A DNA stretch of 64,000 bases from CBDAKK01 sp965216965 (GCA_965216965.1 CBDCGX010000014.1:39287-103286), one strand, 5' to 3'; shown: positions 26,981-37,323, counted from the stretch's first letter. Numbers and translations are program-made. Notes: generated by a model not told the origin, from the sequence alone.

Positions 26981-28605
26981 CGCATGTGAAAACAAATTAT
27001 GTGATACTAATAATTATAATAACATTTCTTACCCCCTTTATATTTTTGATATATGGAATACAATCAGCAGATATATCTGTATTACAAACCTTTGTTATAA
27101 ATTTACTACCTCGCTATCTTCTTTCAACACTACTTCTTATCGCAGGAGTCCTTTTTGTTACTATAGCACTTGGAACAAGTATGGCATGGATATCCTTCCA
27201 ATTTACCTTTCCATTACACACTATTCTACGTGCACTATTGCCTTTTAGCATAATTATATCTCCATATATGCTCGCACTCTTTTTTTCTGATTATGCAGAT
27301 AGTATTAGCATATCAATAATCAAATATGTATCACACTTTCCTATGCTTGCCATTAGTAATTCTGCAATCATATCGATTATCAATTTTATTTTTCTTGTAT
27401 TTTCTCTTTCTCTTTCCCTTTATCCTTACACCTATATGTTTGTAAAAGCTACATATGAAAGAAACTCATTTTCCATCATACAATCAGCTCAACTCCTTAA
27501 TAAGGGGAAAAAAAGTTTGTTTTTTAAAATTGGTCTACCTATAGCAAAAACAGCAATAATAGGGGGGAGTTTATTTATATCTATGGATGTTCTTAATGAG
27601 TTTGCCTCAATCATTCACTTTGGATATAATACAATAAGTAGTGGCATATATAAAACATGGTTTTTATATAAAAACCTTGGATCAGCTCAAGTTATATCTC
27701 TGGGAGTTTTATTATTTATTTTATGTATTGTATCAATTATGCAAAAACAAACAAAAAACATTTCATATCAAATAACTCAACATCTCCCTGTAATTCGAAG
27801 ACCTCTTCCAATACGAAAAGGAATAGTAGCAACACTCTGGTGCTCACTACCAGTATTATTTGGCCTCATATTACCACTTATATCATTTACTAAAAAATCA
27901 ATCTATGTCCTCAGTAGTAATACTATTTCTGCACTATATGACAGTTTACAATTAGTATCTCAAACATTTATCTTTATCATAATTGCCTTAGTTATAACTA
28001 CGGTTGGAGCAATAATTATATCATACGAATATCACTTGCATAGAAAATCAAAAATAAAACAACTAGGCTATAAAATAACAACCTTTGGATATGCTCTCCC
28101 CGGAACTGTACTTGCTATAACAATATTAGGATTGTTTTATACACTAGATACATATATTTTCCCCTCGTATAGCATAACCTCACTTTTCTTAAGCAAAACA
28201 TATTTGGCATTGCTACTTGCAATAGTAATACGATATTTTTATGTTTTAGTAGCTCCTATTTACACTGGATTCGCATATTACGGAAAGCAATATGAAAGGA
28301 TTTCATATACTTTAGGAAAAGACACCTTCACAACATTTAAGAAAATTGCACTACCGCTTAATATGCCTTTTATTCTCGCTGGAATGTTTTTATTTGTAAT
28401 GGATGTATTAAAAGAAATCCCAATTACCCTTGTACTACGCCCATATAACTTTACAACACTTTCTCTCAAAACATACTTATTAGCAAGAGAAGAAAGGATT
28501 ACAGAATCCTCTATACCTTTACTATTAACAGTAGTTATGGGTTGCATATTCTTATTATGCTTTAAGATTATAGAAAATCATTATAAAAAAACACATACTA
28601 CGTAA
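26971..28605 (+). CDS. fbpB: Iron(III) ABC transporter, fused two-domain permease
   Basis: 544 aa with two permease domains in tandem (about residues 1-270 and 280-544), each with five to six membrane helices, as in FbpB/AfuB/ThiP. EAA-type cytoplasmic loops are visible in both halves: IIQSAQLLNKGKKSLFFKIGLP (about 175) and RISYTLGKDTFTTFKKIALPL (about 445). The start ATG overlaps the fbpA stop. GAGG upstream within fbpA serves as a ribosome-binding site. It is followed after 5 bases by the ATPase gene. The three genes form a complete importer for ferric ion. Confidence 0.92.
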   Translation: MEITHVKTNYVILIIIITFLTPFIFLIYGIQSADISVLQTFVINLLPRYLLSTLLLIAGVLFVTIALGTSMAWISFQFTFPLHTILRALLPFSIIISPYMLALFFSDYADSISISIIKYVSHFPMLAISNSAIISIINFIFLVFSLSLSLYPYTYMFVKATYERNSFSIIQSAQLLNKGKKSLFFKIGLPIAKTAIIGGSLFISMDVLNEFASIIHFGYNTISSGIYKTWFLYKNLGSAQVISLGVLLFILCIVSIMQKQTKNISYQITQHLPVIRRPLPIRKGIVATLWCSLPVLFGLILPLISFTKKSIYVLSSNTISALYDSLQLVSQTFIFIIIALVITTVGAIIISYEYHLHRKSKIKQLGYKITTFGYALPGTVLAITILGLFYTLDTYIFPSYSITSLFLSKTYLALLLAIVIRYFYVLVAPIYTGFAYYGKQYERISYTLGKDTFTTFKKIALPLNMPFILAGMFLFVMDVLKEIPITLVLRPYNFTTLSLKTYLLAREERITESSIPLLLTVVMGCIFLLCFKIIENHYKKTHTT

Positions 28606-28610
28606 ACAAT

Positions 28611-29687
28611 ATGAATATTGCATATATAGAAAACATACACTCTTGCTATCCTCCTCATTATAAAGAATGCATACATAATATATCATTTAGCATTCCTTCT
28701 CAAAAATTCACTGTGCTTACAGGAGAAAGTGGATCTGGGAAAACAACTATTTTAAGAATTCTTGCAGGTTTTATTAAACCATGTAAAGGGCGAGTCTATA
28801 TTGGAGAAAAAGAAGTATCATCCGAAAAAACGTGGGTTCCTCCTGAAAAAAGAAGAGTAGGAGTTGTCTTTCAAGATTTTGCACTTTTCCCACATCTTAC
28901 AGTCAAACAAAATATCGTATTTGGTATTTCTGACATTCCAATACAAGAGCAAGAATCAACATATCAATATCTTATGAAGATATTCAAACTAGATCTCTTC
29001 ATGGGGAAACGATATCCCCATCAGCTTTCGGGAGGGCAAATGCAAAGAGTCTCTCTCGCTCGTTCCATAGCCTCTAGACCACAACTTCTTATTTTAGACG
29101 AACCTTTTAATACTATAGGGGATGACATGAAAGAAGAAATGCTTAGACATCTTAAAGAACTTGCCTCAATATACAAGATGAGTATATTATATATTACACA
29201 TAACAAAAACGAGGTATTCTCAATAGCGGATACTGTTGCGATTCTTAAAGAAGGTAAGTTGTTACAACAAGCTTCTCCAAAAGAAATATATACGAAACCT
29301 TATAATGCATATATTGCCCGCTATTTTGGGCATATAAATATTCTTCCTATACAATATGATGAGCATTTGGATATATTTAAAAGCCCTATAGGAACGCATC
29401 ATCCAAAAGATTTAAATAATAGCAAAAGAACAACACGAAAACAGCTTTATATGCTCATTCGCCCGCACGAACTTATGCTTTCTGAAAGAAATGATAATAA
29501 AACCTCGTTAGTTCGAATAGAAGAAGTTAAGTATAGAGGAGACTACTTTGATGTCTCATGCACGTCTCTTCTTTCATCATATAAAACAGAAATAACTGTA
29601 CGCTGTAGCGTTTTTTCTAGGCTTAAAAAAAACGACATACTTTCTATAATACTACGTCCTAAACACAAACCTCATATCATTTCTTAA
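28611..29687 (+). CDS. fbpC: Iron(III) ABC transporter, ATP-binding protein
   Basis: 358 aa. Walker A GESGSGKTT (residues 38-46), Q-loop VVFQDFALFPHLTV, ABC signature LSGGQMQRVSLARS, Walker B LLILDEPF and the switch His in YITHNKNE. The C-terminal 110 residues form a regulatory TOBE-like domain (HELMLSE and following), as in FbpC and PotA. The start has no Shine-Dalgarno site but is 5 bases after the permease stop, so translation is probably coupled. The operon ends at a perfect hairpin. Confidence 0.93.
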   Translation: MNIAYIENIHSCYPPHYKECIHNISFSIPSQKFTVLTGESGSGKTTILRILAGFIKPCKGRVYIGEKEVSSEKTWVPPEKRRVGVVFQDFALFPHLTVKQNIVFGISDIPIQEQESTYQYLMKIFKLDLFMGKRYPHQLSGGQMQRVSLARSIASRPQLLILDEPFNTIGDDMKEEMLRHLKELASIYKMSILYITHNKNEVFSIADTVAILKEGKLLQQASPKEIYTKPYNAYIARYFGHINILPIQYDEHLDIFKSPIGTHHPKDLNNSKRTTRKQLYMLIRPHELMLSERNDNKTSLVRIEEVKYRGDYFDVSCTSLLSSYKTEITVRCSVFSRLKKNDILSIILRPKHKPHIIS

Positions 29688-29736
29688 GAAACATGTAAAT
29701 TAAGATCTAATAATAAAGAAAGGAAATGGGATATAT

Positions 29737-29771
29737 GTTAAAGTTGAGCTACAATGTAGCTCAACTTTAAC
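29737..29771. terminator. Bidirectional hairpin terminator between fbpC and the nucleotidase gene
   Basis: 17-base perfect inverted repeat: GTTAAAGTTGAGCTACA (29737-29753) and its complement (29755-29771) around a single A. It lies between two convergent genes and has A/T-rich flanks, so it can stop transcription from both sides. Confidence 0.8.
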
Positions 29772-29777
29772 AAAATA

Positions 29778-31676
29778 TTATTGCAATCTAAAAATCCCAT
29801 AACCATCTTTATCATTTCTTACAAAAGATATGGAGTCTATATTCTTTGCATATGTCTTTGCTTTTGTAGAAGTTCTAAAAACAATATTGGTAGATTTTGG
29901 AAGCGTTGCTATTTTCCAATTGTTATTGATTTTTGTATTTATATTCTTTTGCTCAATTATGTAATTTATTAAAGCCTGTCTATTTTCATCTGGAAATTCT
30001 ATAAGTATATTTTTACCATCCTTATTTATAATTCTATTTGTAGAAGCTCTATAATTATTTGTAATCAAAATAAATACGTCATTATCTTTCAAAGGAGTAC
30101 CATCGCTTTTCCTTATATTCTTGATCCTATTAGCATTTTTATTAAGCAGATTCTGTCTTCTGTCATATTTTGCAGGCTGTGTCACATCTATTTCGTATTC
30201 AAGACCATCTATTACATCAAAGTTATATGCTGGAGCTTTTTCGTTTATGACATTTTGTTCCTTAGTTACATTAGGATCTATTTGATTAAATATATGTGCT
30301 GCCCATTCAAGCATTTCTTTTAGCTCGGCACCACTTACTTTGAGAGCAATAATAGTATTGGGATATAAATATAAATCGGCAGTGTTTTTAACAGCAATAG
30401 AGCCCTTTTCTATTACAGTATAGTAATCTGCCCCCATTCTTCCTCCAGATTTAAACGGTGCTGCAGCAGAAATAATCTCTATTCCTTCATATTCAGTTCC
30501 CTTTAAATGTTTTTTAGCATACCATTTTTGAGCATCATTTATTATTTGAATACTTGGATCATCTCTCACCAATGCGAAATAACTATTCACATCATCGCTT
30601 ATAGTACCAATAGGTTTTCTAATGTATGCTTTGACTAACTTATCATCTTTAGCCAATATGTTTAATATTTCCGAATCAGCCTCATAGTCTTTCCCTTCTT
30701 CAATTTTAGAAGTTCCTTTATCAACTACCCATATTCCTTTTTCTTTACGTAAGTCTAAATCTATTACACCAAGATATTTACCCAATGAAGCTGCCATAAC
30801 AGTTGGTTTTGAAAACAATGTTCCCTTATCATTATCTATGTCTTCTCCCTCATAATATGGTTTTTTAGGAAACGGAAATTTTAAATGAGAATGTCCCGTA
30901 ATAATTACATCAATGTCATCAACATCTCTTGCAATAAGATATGAGGTGTTTTCTTCGGCATCTTTATCTAAAGATATTCCTCCATGATTAAGCATAACAA
31001 CTATATCAACTCCTTTTCTCTTTAATAGTGCCGCATATTTTTTTGCCTCATTTACAGTCGACTTTACCTTTAATTTTCCTTCTAAATTTAGCTTATCCCA
31101 TACTAATATCCTTGGTGGAACCAGCCCAAACACTCCTATATTTACTATGCCCTTAGTACCGCTTTCAGTTGTTATTTCTTTCTTCAAAATAACGTACGGA
31201 GTAAAATAGTTTTCTCCAGAAGGTTTATATACGTTTGCAGAAACAACATAAGCATCTAATTTTTCGATTATGTATGTAATGAAATCTAACCCATAATTAA
31301 AATCATGATTCCCTAAATTAATAACATCATACCCTGCAGCATTCATTGCCTTAACCATGGGATGACCATTATCTAAATTTTCTATTTTTGAAAAATAATC
31401 CCCCAACGGGGTTCCTTGAAAAGTATCTCCATTGTCTACTAGGAGAGTATTGGTTTTTTTTGATCGTATTTCTTTGATAATGGTTACTAATTTTGAAAGG
31501 CCAATTTTCTCGCTTGGCGCATCCTTAAAATAGTCATAATTGAGTGCATTAGCATGCAAATCAGTAGTTGACATTATCACTAAATGGGCTCTACTGCCAT
31601 CAGATACATTATCTCTTACAAGTCTCTGGCAACTCAATATCAAAATAAACAACAAAAATAAAAATATTTTTTTCAT
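29778..31676 (-). CDS. Lipoprotein 5'-nucleotidase / 2',3'-cyclic nucleotide phosphodiesterase
   Basis: 632 aa. Lipobox LILSC with Cys16, so exported and lipid-anchored. The metallophosphoesterase domain has STTDLHANAL (metal ligands Asp, His), DNGDTFQGT, LGNHDFNYG and GHSHLKFP, all in order. The C-terminal 5'-nucleotidase domain has ISAAAPFKSGGRMGADYYTV and the substrate-stacking YNFDVIDGLEYEID region. It would hydrolyse nucleotides or cyclic nucleotides outside the inner membrane to release nucleosides and phosphate. The start has GAGGAG upstream. A perfect 22-bp palindrome lies 25-46 bases ahead of the start codon. Confidence 0.92.
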   Translation of the reverse strand: MKKIFLFLLFILILSCQRLVRDNVSDGSRAHLVIMSTTDLHANALNYDYFKDAPSEKIGLSKLVTIIKEIRSKKTNTLLVDNGDTFQGTPLGDYFSKIENLDNGHPMVKAMNAAGYDVINLGNHDFNYGLDFITYIIEKLDAYVVSANVYKPSGENYFTPYVILKKEITTESGTKGIVNIGVFGLVPPRILVWDKLNLEGKLKVKSTVNEAKKYAALLKRKGVDIVVMLNHGGISLDKDAEENTSYLIARDVDDIDVIITGHSHLKFPFPKKPYYEGEDIDNDKGTLFSKPTVMAASLGKYLGVIDLDLRKEKGIWVVDKGTSKIEEGKDYEADSEILNILAKDDKLVKAYIRKPIGTISDDVNSYFALVRDDPSIQIINDAQKWYAKKHLKGTEYEGIEIISAAAPFKSGGRMGADYYTVIEKGSIAVKNTADLYLYPNTIIALKVSGAELKEMLEWAAHIFNQIDPNVTKEQNVINEKAPAYNFDVIDGLEYEIDVTQPAKYDRRQNLLNKNANRIKNIRKSDGTPLKDNDVFILITNNYRASTNRIINKDGKNILIEFPDENRQALINYIIEQKNINTKINNNWKIATLPKSTNIVFRTSTKAKTYAKNIDSISFVRNDKDGYGIFRLQ

Positions 31677-31700
31677 AACAAACTCCTCATTATTTTTTTT

Positions 31701-31722
31701 TATAGATAATATATTATCTATA
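31701..31722. promoter_or_regulatory. Perfect 22-bp palindrome upstream of the nucleotidase gene
   Basis: TATAGATAATA (31701-31711) is followed at once by its exact complement (31712-31722). On the minus strand it begins 25 bases before the nucleotidase ATG and would overlap the promoter or leader. Likely a dimeric repressor site; a chance AT palindrome is possible. Confidence 0.4.
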
Positions 31723-31823
31723 AATACAGTATAGATGAAAAGAAGTTCTTACCACAATAAAAAATCTTAAAAAAATAGAAAAAAGAAAACCGAAAAATAC
31801 TAAGATACATACTTCTCCCTCCA

Positions 31824-33926
31824 TTAAAGTTTTTTCTTTTTATTATAATTACTACCCATAAACAATTCAATTACCTCAATTTCTTTTTTGCATTGTAATA
31901 ATTGCTCTCTAAACTCCTCATGTTGAAGGAATGTATTAACCTGAGTAAGGATTCCTAAATGAGGGTATTCTTTAGGAACAGCTATTAGCACGAAAATATG
32001 AGAAGGTTTTTTATCAAATGAATCAAAATCAACTCCTTCCTTCTTTAAGCCAATTACAATCTTAGGTAGTTTGCAGGCTTGACTCCTCGCATGGGGAATA
32101 GCTATACCATATTGCATTCCTGTGGAAAATGTTTCTTCTCTCTCAAATATATCTTTCAACAAAAGTTTTATATCACTTAAATAACCGCCCTTTGCGAGAA
32201 GACTCGCAAGTTCTTCTATAACCTTATTTTTTGAGTGAGCTTGTATTGACATATTAACTAAAAAAGGTGAAATGAAATTTTCCAACGAAGCATCTTGCGA
32301 AGCATCTCTTTCAATTCCTAGTGTGTTTTTTGCAATTTGATTTACTCGCTCTTTTACTATTTGAGCAGATTCTGCAATATCAGTGGCAGCTTCGTATAAT
32401 GCAGTTTTAAAGAAAGGGATGCTTTGTTTATCAGAAAAAAATATCAACTTTCCTGTATTAAAAGAATGAAGAGTAAAAAACATATTATCTTTTCTTATGT
32501 GATATATGTTTCTATCAGACTGACCAATTTTATTGGTAAGGAACCCTTCTTCTTCCATCAGAATTAGAAAATCAGAAACTATAAATCGTGCAAGTTGCCA
32601 ATGTTCAAAATCAATTTCAGTTTTTTCTGTGTTAGTCTTCTCAGGGTGATATGTTCCTTTTTTAGGTAAAGAAATCAATATATGGAGAAAGAATGGAGCT
32701 AACAACGCATTAATAATTACCATCATCATTACAGCATTATACAATGTGTTATTTATTATTCCCGCAGAAAGACCTAAACTTCCAATAATGAGAGCAACTT
32801 CTCCTCGAGGTGCCATTCCTGTTCCAATGCGTGTAGCTCCAAGCACATTAAACCCAAGCCCCAAAGAGGGGAGTCCTGCCCCAAGAAACTTTGCAATCAT
32901 GCACATTATGCTATAGCCCATACCTAATAAGAAAATTTCAGGTTTTAAAAACTCAAGAACAGAAATCTGCATTCCACTTACAATAAAAAATATGGGAACA
33001 AATAATAAAAGAATAGGAGAAAGCTTTTCCTGTATTACATATGACAGATCAGTGTTAGAAATTGTAAGCCCTATAACGTAAGCTCCAATAATCATGGATA
33101 GCCCCCATGTTTCAAACAATGCCCCAAGAAAAAATGCCATTCCCAAAACAACTATAGAAATGCTTGTTATATCACCTATTGTCTTTTTAAGCCCTCGCCC
33201 TAACTTTCTTGCAAAAAGAATTCCTATGACTGTCGAACCTAACCATATACCCAAAGACTTTATAGCGATAAAAAATATTTTTATCATGTCTGGTGCAGCT
33301 CCTACTTGTGTTTTCACATCGCTAATCCCTATTACTATAGCGAGAATAACAATTCCTATAACATCATCAAATACTGCTGCCGAAAGAATAGTAACACCTT
33401 CAGGGCTACTTATTTTTCTTTTTGATGATAAAACACTTGTAGTAACTCCTACAGATGTCGCAGTAGCTATAGTTCCCATTAATAAATGAGATGGATGAAA
33501 TGGCGGCAACCCAGGAAAAAATAGTGTGCTTATATAGTATCCCCCAAAGAATGAAGCTATAACTCCTCCTAGACCAACAATAGTTCCCTTGAGTGCATAT
33601 CGCATAAATAGGTTTACATCTGTTTCTAGCCCAGAATGGAATAACAACATTACAGAGGCTATTATAGAAAGGTCAAGAAGATTCCTAGAAACATTTATTC
33701 CTCCTTCAATGCCCTTAGGAAATATACCATGAGGGAAAAAAGAGGTAAAAGGGATGCCCCCTAAAACAAATGGACTTAAGAATACTCCTATAATAATATA
33801 TCCAACAACACTAGGGATTGAAATTTTCTTTGATACCTTATCTACAAGGAATGCACATACTATTATGACAGATAGTTGAAATAACAATACAGTTGTTGAA
33901 TAAAGTGCGTTGGTGCCTTCTTCCAT
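31824..33926 (-). CDS. Na+/H+ antiporter (CPA2 type) with C-terminal PTS EIIA domain
   Basis: 700 aa. Residues 1-415 form a cation/proton antiporter with about 12 helices; typical segments are SGLETDVNLFMRYALKG, TATSVGVTTSVLSSK, AAVFDDVIGIVILAI (the ion-binding Asp-Asp) and MAPRGEVALIIGSLGLSAG. A middle region of about 110 residues (430-540) is unassigned. Residues about 545-690 form a PTS EIIA type 2 (nitrogen/fructose) domain with the phosphorylatable His612 in GIAIPHARS. This suggests that activity is tuned by phosphoryl flow from enzyme I through HPr. It is a tandem paralogue of the next gene, and intact. Confidence 0.88.
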   Translation of the reverse strand: MEEGTNALYSTTVLLFQLSVIIVCAFLVDKVSKKISIPSVVGYIIIGVFLSPFVLGGIPFTSFFPHGIFPKGIEGGINVSRNLLDLSIIASVMLLFHSGLETDVNLFMRYALKGTIVGLGGVIASFFGGYYISTLFFPGLPPFHPSHLLMGTIATATSVGVTTSVLSSKRKISSPEGVTILSAAVFDDVIGIVILAIVIGISDVKTQVGAAPDMIKIFFIAIKSLGIWLGSTVIGILFARKLGRGLKKTIGDITSISIVVLGMAFFLGALFETWGLSMIIGAYVIGLTISNTDLSYVIQEKLSPILLLFVPIFFIVSGMQISVLEFLKPEIFLLGMGYSIMCMIAKFLGAGLPSLGLGFNVLGATRIGTGMAPRGEVALIIGSLGLSAGIINNTLYNAVMMMVIINALLAPFFLHILISLPKKGTYHPEKTNTEKTEIDFEHWQLARFIVSDFLILMEEEGFLTNKIGQSDRNIYHIRKDNMFFTLHSFNTGKLIFFSDKQSIPFFKTALYEAATDIAESAQIVKERVNQIAKNTLGIERDASQDASLENFISPFLVNMSIQAHSKNKVIEELASLLAKGGYLSDIKLLLKDIFEREETFSTGMQYGIAIPHARSQACKLPKIVIGLKKEGVDFDSFDKKPSHIFVLIAVPKEYPHLGILTQVNTFLQHEEFREQLLQCKKEIEVIELFMGSNYNKKKKL

Positions 33927-34004
33927 ATCTAAACTCCGATAACTATAATTTACATATAGTATAGCACCAATCTTAAGTCTATTTGGTGATTTTGTAATAG
34001 AAAA

Positions 34005-36102
34005 TTAGCTATATGAACAAAAAAGATCAACTACTGATGTTTCACTTGTACATGCAAGTAGTTTTTCTCTAAATATAGCATCATTTAAAAACTTAGTTAC
34101 CTGTGAAAGGATGCCTAAATATGCAAAATCTTTAGGAATAGCAAATAAAATAAAAATATTTGAAGGTTGTTTATCCATAGAATCAAAATCAATTCCTTCT
34201 TTTTTAATTCCAATTACTATTTTTGGTTCTTTACATGCAATACTTTTGGCATGGGGGAATGCAACTCCTTTCTCAAGACCTGTAGAAAAAGTATTTTCTC
34301 TTTCCAAAATATCATTTAAAAAGACTTGCTTGTCATGCAAAAAACCCCCCTTATCAATTAAATTGATAAGTTCTTCTATTACTTCTTTCTTAGTTTTTGA
34401 CTTTATTTGTAAAAGAATTAAGAAAGGAGAAAGAACAGATTTTATATCAATTTTTTCTGGAGAAGAAACAAGGGGTAATGACACCTCTTGTTTCTTGATT
34501 GTTTTCTCATTAAATATTTTAATTTTTTTCTCCAATATATGGGCAGACGCTGTAATATTCATTGCGGCTTCGTAGAGTGCAGTTTGAAAAAAGGGAACAC
34601 TCTGTATATCAGAAAGAAAAACTATTTTTCCTTTAGAATGCACATGCATAGTAATAAACATGGCATTTTTTCTAATGTGATAGATGTTTTTTTCTTTTGA
34701 TCTAATCTTATTTATAAAAAAACTTTCTTCTTCCATCAACAATAAAAAATCATCTACAATAAATCGAGTAAGTTTGGGGTCTTCTATATCTACTTCAACA
34801 GAATGGTCTTCACTTTTAATTGTTTTTTTAGTCCCCATTTTCTGAGATGTGTATAGTGTTTGAGCTACAATTGAGGTAACAAATGCACTGCTTATAATCA
34901 TAAACATAATCGCACTATACAAAGAACTTGTTATAAAACCTGCCGATAGGGCAAAGCTTCCTACAATAAGCGAAACTTCCCCTCGTGATACCATTCCTAT
35001 TCCTATACGTGTTGAACCAAGGCTATTAAAACCAAGAAAAAAAGAAGGAATAGCAGATCCAATAAACTTTGTTATAATAGCAGCAAAACTAAGCAATATA
35101 CCTAAGAAAAGCACAGAGGGGTTTAGAAATTCTGGTATGTTTACTTTCATTCCACTTACAATAAAAAATATTGGTATAAAAAATTTAGAAATTGGAAACA
35201 GCTTTTCTTGTATAACATATGAAAGATCTGTATTAGAAATGGTAAGCCCCACAATGTAGGCACCCACTATTATAGACAACCCTAATATTTCAAAAACTCC
35301 CCCTATAATAAGTGTCATACCAAATACAAAAAGAGCCATGTGTATTGTGTTTTTTGTTGTTTTCTTAATCCAGTAACTTATTTTTCTTGAACAAACAATT
35401 CCAATAATAGTAGAACCAGCCCATAAAGCAATTGCTTTTATAGTAATAATAATTATTTTAACAGCACTAATAGAAGAAGACGCATCATTAGTATTATGCA
35501 GCTCAGAAACTCCTAGGACTATAGCAAACAATATAATGCTTATCACATCATCAAAAATTGCAGCTGCAAGTGTAGTAACACCTTCTGGAGTACTCATCTT
35601 CTTTTTACTAGAGAGTACATTTGTAATAATCCCTATTGACGTTGCACTACTTGCCACGCCTACAAATAAATGAGTGCTATGAAACGCACTTAAGTCTGGA
35701 AAAATAAATTTACTTACAAGGTAGCCCCCTAAAAAATGAGACAGTAATTTCACTTATTCCTATGAGACTTCCTTTTATAGAATAACGAAGGAAGAGATTG
35801 ACATCTGTTTCAAGCCCCGAATAAAAGAGTAGGGTAATTGCTGCTATATTTGAAAAATATTCTAAAACTTGAACATGCCCCCCTCCTGTGCCTTCGCCAA
35901 ATAAACCATTTGAAAATATAGAACCAAGTGATATTGACCCTAGCATGAATGGACCTATGATAATACCAAAAATGATATATCCTATAGTGCTTGGCATAGC
36001 AAGAAGTTTGCTTATTTTCTCTGCCATTAACCCACCAATTGTTACAACTCCTATTTGAATTATAAGTTGAATAATAAGGTTTGTATTTTCAAAGGATCCC
36101 AT
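34005..36102 (-). pseudogene. Second Na+/H+ antiporter with PTS EIIA domain, frameshifted
   Basis: Two overlapping frames (36102-35710 and 35753-34005) together align end to end with the intact neighbour. The first 118 residues end SGLETDVNLFLRYSIKGSLIG; the second continues LGGYLVSKFIF, ATSIGIITNVLSSK, AAIFDDVISIILFAI, MVSRGEVSLIVGSFALSAG, and the EIIA motif GVAFPHAKS. The frame changes near 35740-35750 at T6-A-G5 by one extra base. With that base removed the protein is about 700 aa and all key residues are present, so it is either a sequencing error or a young pseudogene. It lies 78 bases upstream of the intact copy on the same strand, suggesting an operon of two paralogues. Confidence 0.82.
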
Positions 36103-36136
36103 GAGATTATTATATTACTTTAATACACTTTATTTA

Positions 36137-36163
36137 ATCTGTTTATAGAATATATAAACAGAT
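36137..36163. promoter_or_regulatory. 11-bp inverted repeat in a divergent promoter region
   Basis: ATCTGTTTATA (36137-36147) and its exact complement TATAAACAGAT (36153-36163) around GAATA. It sits 35 bases before the second antiporter start (minus) and 77 bases before the efflux adaptor start (plus). A shared operator is the simplest reading. No T run follows either arm, so it is not a terminator. Confidence 0.5.
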
Positions 36164-36217
36164 ATACTTATAGAAAACATACAAACATATCTATCATCTA
36201 TAAAGATGGTTTTATGA

Positions 36218-36223
36218 TATAAT
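36218..36223 (+). promoter_or_regulatory. -10 element (TATAAT) before the efflux adaptor
   Basis: TATAAT ends 17 bases before the ATG at 36241, with no Shine-Dalgarno site in between. Confidence 0.35.
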
Positions 36224-36240
36224 TCATTTATAGATATACC

Positions 36241-37296
36241 ATGAAAACAAAATCGAGTAATACTTTCTATTCTCCTCATAAAAAAAAACATTCTTTTATT
36301 ATGTATCTTCTCATCATATTTCTGATGGTATTTATCCCATTTTTGTTTTCGTGTAATAAATCCAATACTCCACAAAAAGGACAGCCTAGTAAGAAACAAA
36401 ATACAAAACTATTAAACTCCAAGAAAAAAAGAAATAACAAAATAAAAGAAAAAATAATAAATATTGCAATTCAATCTATAAAACCCTCTTCTATTACAGA
36501 GCGAATACGTATGGGTGCACAGGTTACAAGTTTATCAAGAGTTAATCTTACTCCCAATGCTGGAGGTACTATTACATCCATCATAGTAAAAGAAGGGGAC
36601 TTTGTTAGAAAGAACACCACACTCTTGTATGTAGATTCTTCAAAAGCAGGAAAAAAATTCCTTCCCAACCCTGTACGAACTCCCATAGATGGTATTATTG
36701 CATCTCTTCCATTAGGAGTAGGAAATACAGTAACAACGGCGACTCCTGTTGTTGTTATAGTTGATAGTAAAAAGAAACATGTTACTGCATCTGTATCTGA
36801 AAAGAAAGTACTTCTAATTAAGAAGGGGCTTTCCGCTATATTCCACCCAATTGTATTTCCTACAACAAACATAGGCCTTACTATAAACGAAATAAGCTCA
36901 AAAGTATCAAAAAATCACTTGGGAAATATTATTCTTACATTTAAATCACCCCAAAAGAATAAAAATATAATTGATACTCTTTTGCCAGGGATGTACGGAG
37001 CTCTTGTCATAGATATCAAAACATATACCAATAAAATTGTCGTGGATAGCAACACTATTGTAATTAAACCATATAATGGGCAATATATGAGAGGGATTTT
37101 TACCGTAGATCCGTCAGAAAAACCACCACAAACAACTTTCAATCCTGTTACAACAGGTATAGAGGATGCTAATAAAACTGAAATTACGAGTGGCATAAAA
37201 GAAGGTGACTTTGTAATTACTGAAGGACAAACCTTTGTCTTTCCAAACACAGAAGTAACTATTATGAAAATAAATGGCGAATTACAAAAAATATAA
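36241..37296 (+). CDS. RND efflux periplasmic adaptor lipoprotein (MFP family)
   Basis: 351 aa. A long basic N-terminus is followed by a hydrophobic helix and lipobox LFSC with Cys38, so the protein should be lipid-anchored to the inner membrane facing the periplasm. Lipoyl-like half-motifs flank a short hairpin: GGTITSIIVKEGDFVRKNTTLLYVD (about 100) and TPIDGIIASLPLGVGNTVT (about 143), then beta-barrel and membrane-proximal domains ending GDFVITEGQTFVFPNTEV. The alpha-hairpin is very short compared with AcrA, so contact with an outer membrane channel may differ. It is 27 bases upstream of the pump gene. Confidence 0.88.
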   Translation: MKTKSSNTFYSPHKKKHSFIMYLLIIFLMVFIPFLFSCNKSNTPQKGQPSKKQNTKLLNSKKKRNNKIKEKIINIAIQSIKPSSITERIRMGAQVTSLSRVNLTPNAGGTITSIIVKEGDFVRKNTTLLYVDSSKAGKKFLPNPVRTPIDGIIASLPLGVGNTVTTATPVVVIVDSKKKHVTASVSEKKVLLIKKGLSAIFHPIVFPTTNIGLTINEISSKVSKNHLGNIILTFKSPQKNKNIIDTLLPGMYGALVIDIKTYTNKIVVDSNTIVIKPYNGQYMRGIFTVDPSEKPPQTTFNPVTTGIEDANKTEITSGIKEGDFVITEGQTFVFPNTEVTIMKINGELQKI

Positions 37297-37323
37297 TGTA
37301 TTTTTACGAGGAGAAGCACATAT

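Noticed and set aside
26961..27248. Open frame on the plus strand within the iron permease
   Set aside because: Out-of-frame shadow of the permease, rich in Tyr/Ser/Thr/Cys with no pattern.
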